Assembly (NCBI GenBank): GCA_902492185.1
Contig: CABUKY010000043.1
Location: 1-12,581 of the forward strand
DNA length: 12,581 nt
Direction: 5' to 3'
From: an uncultured Collinsella sp.
Lineage (GTDB): Bacteria; Actinomycetota; Coriobacteriia; Coriobacteriales; Coriobacteriaceae
How positions within the stretch are numbered: the first letter of the stretch is position 1; each line of letters starts with the position of its first letter. The notes below the pieces were generated by a model. It was not told the DNA's origin. It worked only from the letters and a program-made list of their open reading frames with translations, and did not search any database. The position numbers and the translations under genes were made by a program. Shown in pieces: positions 6,872-12,581 of the stretch.

Positions 6872-7738
6872 ATGGATTGCCCGGTCACCGCTCGTCCCAC
6901 CGTTATCGTTATCTCCGACTCGCTCGGCGATACCGCTTGTGAGGTGGTGCTTGCGGCGTCCGGGCAATTTGATGAAGGGGCTTTTCGCGTTTTACGTCTG
7001 CCCAAGGTGACTTCCGTGGAGCAGGTCAAGTCATTTGTGGGGCCGCGCGTCGATGCCGACCATCGCGATATTGCCGTGTTTCACACCATTGTCGATCCGG
7101 CGCTTCGCGCCCGTGTGCTCGATTACCTGAGCATGCTGCATATTCGTTCAGTCGACCTGATTGGCCCGACGCTCGCCGTGCTGTCGTCGCTTATCGGTGT
7201 GCCGCCCAAGGGCGTTGCCGGCGTGATTCACAAGACCGATGACCGCTACTTCCATCGCATCGAGGCCATGGAGTATTTTGTTGAGCACGATGATGGGCGC
7301 GGTTGCGACGATCTTTCAGGTGCCGATATCGTGCTGCTGGGCGTATCGCGCACGTCCAAGACGCCGCTGTCGATGTATCTGGCCTATCAAGGTTACAAGG
7401 TTGCCAATGTTCCGTTGGCCCATGGCATGGAGCCGCCGAAGTCGATTTACGAGGTTGACCCGATGCGCCTGTTCGGCCTGATTTCGACCGTCGATGTGAT
7501 TTCCGAAATTCGCGATAGCCGCTTGGGCGATGATTACGCTCGTGCCGTTGCCGGCTCCTATGCCGAGCCCGAGAGCGTGCACAGCGAGCTCGAGGAAGCC
7601 CGTGCCCTCATGAAGCGCCTAGGCTGCTTTGTGGTGCGTACCGACGGCAAGGCCATCGAGGAAAGCGCTGCCGAGATCATTAGCCACTTGGAGGAAATCC
7701 AAGAAGCCCGTGCCCGCCGCGCCGCCCGTCGAGCCTAA
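6872..7738 (+). CDS. PPDK regulatory protein: bifunctional kinase/pyrophosphorylase (DUF299 family)
   Basis: Bifunctional regulator of the PpsR/PDRP family. It inactivates pyruvate phosphate dikinase by ADP-dependent phosphorylation of a Thr two residues before the catalytic His, and reactivates it by phosphate-dependent removal that yields pyrophosphate. The N-terminus IVISDSLGDTACEVVLAA is the family signature. A P-loop-like motif GVSRTSKTP spans residues 157-165. Other conserved segments are RSVDLIGPTL, HKTDDRYFHRIEAMEYFVEHDDG and YAEPESVHSELEEARALMKRLGC. It has 288 residues, with an Arg/Ala-rich C-terminal tail. The ATG is 6 nt after AGGAG. It lies downstream of glyS and 249 nt upstream of ppdK, its presumed substrate. 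The adjacent target favours PPDK over PEP synthase as substrate; the site itself was not tested. Confidence 0.95.
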   Translation: MDCPVTARPTVIVISDSLGDTACEVVLAASGQFDEGAFRVLRLPKVTSVEQVKSFVGPRVDADHRDIAVFHTIVDPALRARVLDYLSMLHIRSVDLIGPTLAVLSSLIGVPPKGVAGVIHKTDDRYFHRIEAMEYFVEHDDGRGCDDLSGADIVLLGVSRTSKTPLSMYLAYQGYKVANVPLAHGMEPPKSIYEVDPMRLFGLISTVDVISEIRDSRLGDDYARAVAGSYAEPESVHSELEEARALMKRLGCFVVRTDGKAIEESAAEIISHLEEIQEARARRAARRA

Positions 7739-7749
7739 TAGTAGCAGCA

Positions 7750-7773
7750 TTTTGATAAAGCGATTTAGCAAAA
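7750..7773 (+). promoter_or_regulatory. 24-bp near-palindrome with central CG; candidate repressor operator upstream of ppdK
   Basis: The left arm reads TTTTG, one base, TAAA, one base, then the central CG. The right arm mirrors it with TTTA and CAAAA. Ten of twelve symmetric pairs match. The symmetry axis is the central CG, as in operators of LacI-family regulators. It begins 11 nt after the regulator gene's stop and lies about 130 nt before the candidate ppdK -10. It could instead be an imperfect hairpin in the read-through transcript. Confidence 0.4.
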
Positions 7774-7827
7774 ATATCGCATCTGACCTGCACTTTCTTA
7801 CAATGGTATCTTCATAAGGTAACCACC

Positions 7828-7865
7828 TTTACCTACCGTTTACCGCCAGTTTTAGCACGTTTACC
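7828..7865 (+). repeat. Three phased TTTACC direct repeats upstream of ppdK
   Basis: TTTACC occurs at 7828-7833, 7839-7844 and 7860-7865; the last two copies are CGTTTACC. Spacings of 11 and 21 nt are close to one and two DNA turns, placing the copies on the same helix face. A related GGTAACC (7818-7824) adjoins the first copy and forms GGTAA-N6-TTACC with it. The array ends about 40 nt before the candidate ppdK -10, a position compatible with an activator site. Function is inferred. Confidence 0.35.
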
Positions 7866-7883
7866 AAACCGCGCATCCTCTGC

Positions 7884-7912
7884 TTAAGCCCGCTCAAAAC
7901 CCGCCGTATAGT
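7884..7912 (+). promoter_or_regulatory. Candidate ppdK promoter
   Basis: TTAAGC at 7884-7889 (3/6 to TTGACA), a 17-nt spacer, then TATAGT at 7907-7912 (5/6 to TATAAT). The -35 is poor and sits inside the 8-bp palindrome GCTTAAGC (7882-7889). Initiation near 7919 would give a leader of about 69 nt. A weak -35 preceded by repeats suggests activated transcription. Confidence 0.4.
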
Positions 7913-7920
7913 TCCCTCAC

Positions 7921-7939
7921 GGCCCGCATCTGGCGGGTC
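7921..7939 (+). other. Hairpin at the inferred 5' end of the ppdK transcript
   Basis: The left arm GGCCCGC and right arm GCGGGTC form a 7-bp stem (one G-U pair) around the loop ATCTG. It starts within about 2 nt of the predicted transcript start and has no T-tract after it. A 5'-terminal stem of this kind could stabilise mRNA, but both the transcript start and the role are inferred. Confidence 0.35.
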
Positions 7940-7957
7940 GATTCGTTACCACGGTCG

Positions 7958-7971
7958 TGCGCGTAAGTGCA
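7958..7971 (+). other. GTAA-tetraloop hairpin upstream of ppdK (copy 2)
   Basis: TGCGC-GTAA-GTGCA forms a 5-bp stem with one G-U pair. It is identical to the copy at 6845-6858 except for a C-to-T change that keeps pairing. It ends 3 nt before the AAGGGG ribosome-binding site of ppdK. Confidence 0.5.
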
Positions 7972-7987
7972 TGGAAGGGGAAGTATC

Positions 7988-10738
<2,751 letters not shown>

Positions 10739-10775
10739 CGTTTTGGGTCTAGACGCCTAGCGTAGCCCCCTTCAT

Positions 10776-10811
10776 GCCGCCCGCCTCATTCGTGAGGCGG
10801 GCGGTTATCAT
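10776..10811 (+). terminator. Rho-independent-type terminator after ppdK
   Basis: CCGCCCGCCTCA (10777-10788), loop TTCG and TGAGGCGGGCGG (10793-10804) form a perfect 12-bp stem with a UUCG tetraloop. The tail TTATCAT is a poor U-tract, so termination may be helped by the very stable stem. A T-richer run (TTTTGTCTTTTTG) follows at 10819-10831. Confidence 0.75.
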
Positions 10812-10850
10812 GTGCGGGTTTTGTCTTTTTGTCTGCGTAAAAAATTGTTC

Positions 10851-10878
10851 TTGCAGCAGAAACCCGCGCGTGTATACT
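10851..10878 (+). promoter_or_regulatory. Candidate rplS promoter
   Basis: TATACT at 10873-10878 matches TATAAT at 5/6. TTGCAG at 10851-10856 with a 16-nt spacer is a weak -35. Initiation near 10885 would give a leader of about 63 nt. A promoter is expected here because a strong terminator separates rplS from ppdK. Confidence 0.5.
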
Positions 10879-10899
10879 CGAATACGTTTGTTCAACTAC

Positions 10900-10923
10900 G
10901 TGCCGGCCAAGGTGGTACGGCAC
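10900..10923 (+). other. Hairpin in the rplS 5' leader
   Basis: GTGCCG (10900-10905) pairs with CGGCAC (10918-10923) around a 12-nt loop, giving a perfect 6-bp stem. It lies in the inferred rplS leader, 12 nt before the AAGGA ribosome-binding site. Ribosomal-protein leaders often carry autoregulatory structures, including an L19 leader in low-GC Gram-positives. Whether this one binds L19 is unknown. Confidence 0.35.
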
Positions 10924-10947
10924 CTCTAGAAGAGTAAGGAATTGCAC

Positions 10948-11283
10948 ATGGATTACATCCGCGCAATCGAGCGTCAGCAGATCCGCGAGGACATTCCTCA
11001 GGTTCGCGTCGCCGACAACGTCAAGGTTCACTACCGCATTAAGGAAGGCGACCGCGAGCGCATCCAGGTCTTCCAGGGCGACGTCATCCGCATGGCCGGC
11101 GCCGGTGCCCGCGAGACCTTCACCGTCCGCAAGATGTCCTTCGGTGTTGAGCGTACCTTCCCGCTTCACAGTCCCAAGATCGCCAAGCTCGAGGTCGTTC
11201 GTCATGGTCGCGTCCGTCGCGCCAAGCTGTACTACCTCCGCGACAAGGTGGGCAAGGCTGCTCGCATCCCCGAGAAGCGCTAA
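10948..11283 (+). CDS. rplS: Large ribosomal subunit protein L19
   Basis: 50S subunit protein at the 30S-50S interface. The protein begins MDYIRAIERQQIREDIPQVRVADNVKVHYRIKEGDRERIQVFQGDVI and ends VERTFPLHSPKIAKLEVVRHGRVRRAKLYYLRDKVGKAARIPEKR, an unmistakable L19 C-terminus. At 111 residues it is slightly short. The segment RKMSFGVERTF lacks about two residues compared with the common RKIS-x-GVGVER form as I remember it. The ATG at 10948 has AAGGA 7 nt upstream; the in-frame TTG at 10942 is too close to that site. The gene forms its own unit, with a hairpin terminator before its promoter and another after its stop. In many bacteria it follows trmD directly; here it does not. Confidence 0.98.
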   Translation: MDYIRAIERQQIREDIPQVRVADNVKVHYRIKEGDRERIQVFQGDVIRMAGAGARETFTVRKMSFGVERTFPLHSPKIAKLEVVRHGRVRRAKLYYLRDKVGKAARIPEKR

Positions 11284-11317
11284 GAAGATCGCAGCGTCTG
11301 TCCACTCGTTTGGACGT

Positions 11318-11347
11318 AAGGGTCACCTTCGGGTGGCCCTTCTTTTT
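11318..11347 (+). terminator. Rho-independent terminator after rplS
   Basis: AAGGGTCACC, loop TTCG, then GGTGGCCCTT form a 10-bp stem (one G-U pair), followed by CTTTTT. A smaller hairpin, GTCCA-N6-TGGAC (11300-11315), precedes it. The T-tract and compact tetraloop make this a convincing intrinsic terminator. Confidence 0.9.
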
Positions 11348-11376
11348 ATCCGATTTGCATGCAAGGAGGGCCTGGT

Positions 11377-12165
11377 ATGGCCAATATGACGAGCTCGGTT
11401 TCGGCATCGCAGGTTGCCGGTGAGTTGGCGAGCGCTACGTTTGAGGAGATCCCCGCCCTCGTGGAGCATTATTGCGAGGACCCGCGCCAGCAGGTGATCA
11501 AGGCTTGTGAACGCGCCCTCAAACGCCATGCCAAAGAGCTTGCCGAGCGCGAGCGCGTCAATGACATGTATGAGCTTATGCATGAGCTTGGCGGCGATGG
11601 GGTGGTCGTTGGTGTCGACGAGGTGGGTCGCGGATCGGTGGCCGGTCCTTTGACAGTGTGCGCCGTCTGTCTTCCTATGGAGCCGCGCGTCTGGGGTATC
11701 AACGATTCCAAAAAGCTCACGCCCGCGCGCCGCGAGTTGCTCTCTGTGAAGATTTCCGAGGTGGCGACGGCGATCGGTTTTTGCCATATCGCGCCGAAGG
11801 ATATCGATGAGATGGGTATGGCCCGCGCTATCCGTACCGCCGTTGCGGGTGCCGTGGCCGATACGGGGCTTGAACCCGACTGCGTCCTCATGGACGGTAA
11901 TCCTTTGGGTGCCGTTCCTAACGAGCGCGATGTGGTGAAGGGCGATGCCAAAATTGCCTGCATCGCCGCGGCGTCCATCATGGCCAAGGTCACGCGTGAC
12001 GAGATGATGGTCGAGTACGACGCCGAGTATCCCGAGTACCATCTGGCCGAGTCGAAGGGCTATGCGAGCCCCGAGCATATCGAGGCCATTCGCAAACATG
12101 GACTTTGTCCTCTGCACCGCGTGAGCTTTTGCGGAAACTTTCTGCAGACTGAGCGCCTTTTCTAG
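11377..12165 (+). CDS. rnhB: Ribonuclease HII
   Basis: Cuts the RNA strand of RNA-DNA hybrids and removes misincorporated ribonucleotides from DNA. The catalytic core starts at VVVGVDEVGRGSVAGPLTV, with Asp81 and Glu82. It continues through NDSKKLTPARRELL, VLMDGN (Asp173), KGDAKIACIAAASIMAKVTRD (Asp190) and the C-terminal KHGLCPLHRVSF. An N-terminal extension of about 70 mostly helical residues precedes the core, as in the longer Bacillus-type RNase HII; the total is 262 residues. The ATG at 11377 has AAGGAGGG 6 nt upstream; an earlier in-frame ATG at 11359 lies before that site. Because the rplS terminator ends only about 30 nt before the start, rnhB depends on read-through or on a promoter I could not identify. 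Confidence 0.97.
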   Translation: MANMTSSVSASQVAGELASATFEEIPALVEHYCEDPRQQVIKACERALKRHAKELAERERVNDMYELMHELGGDGVVVGVDEVGRGSVAGPLTVCAVCLPMEPRVWGINDSKKLTPARRELLSVKISEVATAIGFCHIAPKDIDEMGMARAIRTAVAGAVADTGLEPDCVLMDGNPLGAVPNERDVVKGDAKIACIAAASIMAKVTRDEMMVEYDAEYPEYHLAESKGYASPEHIEAIRKHGLCPLHRVSFCGNFLQTERLF

Positions 12166-12213
12166 GTCAATTGTGGAGACAGGGACCTCTGGGGTTTTAT
12201 AAACCTGCTGGTA

Positions 12214-12256
12214 GCGGGCCGTATGCAACACCATTGCTGCGTACGGCCCGTTTTTT
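12214..12256 (+). terminator. Rho-independent terminator after rnhB
   Basis: CGGGCCGTATGCA (12215-12227) pairs with TGCGTACGGCCCG (12238-12250), a 13-bp stem with one U-G pair and a 10-nt loop, followed by six T residues. Textbook intrinsic terminator ending the rnhB transcript. Confidence 0.92.
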
Positions 12257-12354
12257 GACGGCATTTGGTCAGCTTTTGGTTTGCTTCCGGTACTTACCCG
12301 CATGAAAGGTGCCCTCATCATCGGGGCAATGTAGTGTGCGGGAAAGGAGACCCC

Positions 12355-12581
12355 ATGAGTGCCGCAAGCAAAAAGAGCAAGACGCAGCAGCTCAAGGAGC
12401 GTTGGGAAAACGGCGAGCTCGACTGCGGGGCGATGACGCCCGAGTTTATCAAGGGGCTCAGTCCCCGCGAGCTGGGCATGCTGGGCGAGCTTATCGCAAT
12501 CGACTACTTTAACGAGCGCGGCTACACCTTGCTGGAGCAGGGTTATCGTTGCACCGAGGGCGAGGCCGTTCTGGTGCTGCT
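12355..12581 (+). CDS. YraN/UPF0102-family protein, 5' part, cut by window end
   Basis: The first 75 residues are visible. After a hydrophilic 35-residue N-terminal extension rich in Lys, Gln and Glu, the segment ELGMLGELIAIDYFNERGYTLLEQGYRCTEGEAVLVL (39-75) matches the start of the UPF0102 (YraN) fold, a predicted restriction-endonuclease-like domain. In most members this region reads roughly LGxxGExxAxxYLxxxGYxIL...YRxxxGEIDLIA. Here the Asp of GE-x-D is Val72, and the usual Arg before GE is Leu43. The ATG has AGGAG 5 nt upstream. Its position after rnhB is the normal yraN position, commonly followed by comM and dprA. The later EVK-type motif would lie outside the window, so activity cannot be judged. 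Confidence 0.8.
   Translation, partial: MSAASKKSKTQQLKERWENGELDCGAMTPEFIKGLSPRELGMLGELIAIDYFNERGYTLLEQGYRCTEGEAVLVL

Noticed and set aside
3835..7029. A 1064-codon open frame on the minus strand, opposite glyQ-glyS
   Set aside because: Its codons are the exact complements of glyQ/glyS codons. It stays open only because those genes avoid TTA, CTA and TCA. The translation is low-complexity (Gly/Leu/Val/Asp-rich) with no domain, and it covers two certain genes.
10747..10754. GTCTAGAC palindrome after the ppdK stop
   Set aside because: An 8-bp palindrome is expected by chance, with no supporting context.
10878..10891. LexA-like CGAATACGTTTG in the rplS leader
   Set aside because: Half-site spacing is too short for the CGAAC-N4-GTTCG box, and a ribosomal protein is an unlikely SOS gene.
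10810..10929. Cys-rich 39-codon frame starting ATGTGCGGG upstream of rplS
   Set aside because: It begins within the ppdK terminator tail, runs through the rplS promoter and leader hairpin, and has no Shine-Dalgarno.
12166..12213. Sequence around GGAGACAGGGACCTCTGGGG after rnhB, suspected intergenic repeat unit
   Set aside because: It occurs once in this window and no inverted or direct copy is visible; a genome-wide search would be needed to call it a repeat.
12255..12260. TTGACG as a -35 for the YraN-family gene
   Set aside because: It overlaps the rnhB terminator T-tract and has no -10-like hexamer at 16-18 nt; no promoter for this gene could be assigned.

Overview
The window is a GC-rich bacterial chromosomal segment packed with housekeeping genes. 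There are no tRNA or rRNA genes, CRISPR array, insertion sequence or phage-like genes. Strong G-rich Shine-Dalgarno sites, frequent GTG/TTG starts, avoidance of TTA/CTA/TCA codons, a two-subunit glycyl-tRNA synthetase and a pyruvate phosphate dikinase (PPDK) with its regulator suggest a Gram-positive anaerobe. My best guess is an actinobacterium of the Coriobacteriia close to Collinsella. That assignment comes from memory of these proteins and was not searched.

Layout. Positions 1-1035, minus strand: most of dinB (DNA polymerase IV), with its 3' end outside the window. It diverges from a plus-strand translation operon: rpsP (S16), khpA (KH-domain RNA-binding protein), rimM (16S maturation), trmD (tRNA m1G37 methyltransferase) and lepB (signal peptidase I), with gaps of 2-10 nt. 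After a 59-nt gap come glyQ and glyS (glycyl-tRNA synthetase alpha and beta) and, 34 nt later, the gene for the PPDK regulatory kinase/phosphorylase. A 249-nt regulatory-looking region then precedes ppdK. A strong hairpin terminator follows ppdK. Next are rplS (L19) with its own promoter, leader and terminator, then rnhB (RNase HII), another strong terminator, and the 5' part of a YraN/UPF0102-family gene cut by the right edge.

How the genes fit together. rpsP-khpA-rimM-trmD-(rplS)-lepB-rnhB-yraN is a classical conserved neighbourhood for ribosome biogenesis, tRNA modification and secretion. Here it is split: rplS lies about 7.7 kb beyond trmD, with lepB and a glyQS-regulator-ppdK block in between. 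The regulator and PPDK form an enzyme/modifier pair, and PPDK carries the Thr-Ser-His site on which such regulators act.

I saw no new gene system. The signals least explained by known annotation are non-coding. A near-identical GTAA-tetraloop hairpin sits just upstream of the ribosome-binding sites of both the PPDK regulator and ppdK. A 24-bp near-palindrome with a central CG and a phased TTTACC repeat array lie upstream of ppdK. The YraN-like protein also lacks the usual acidic residue of its family motif.
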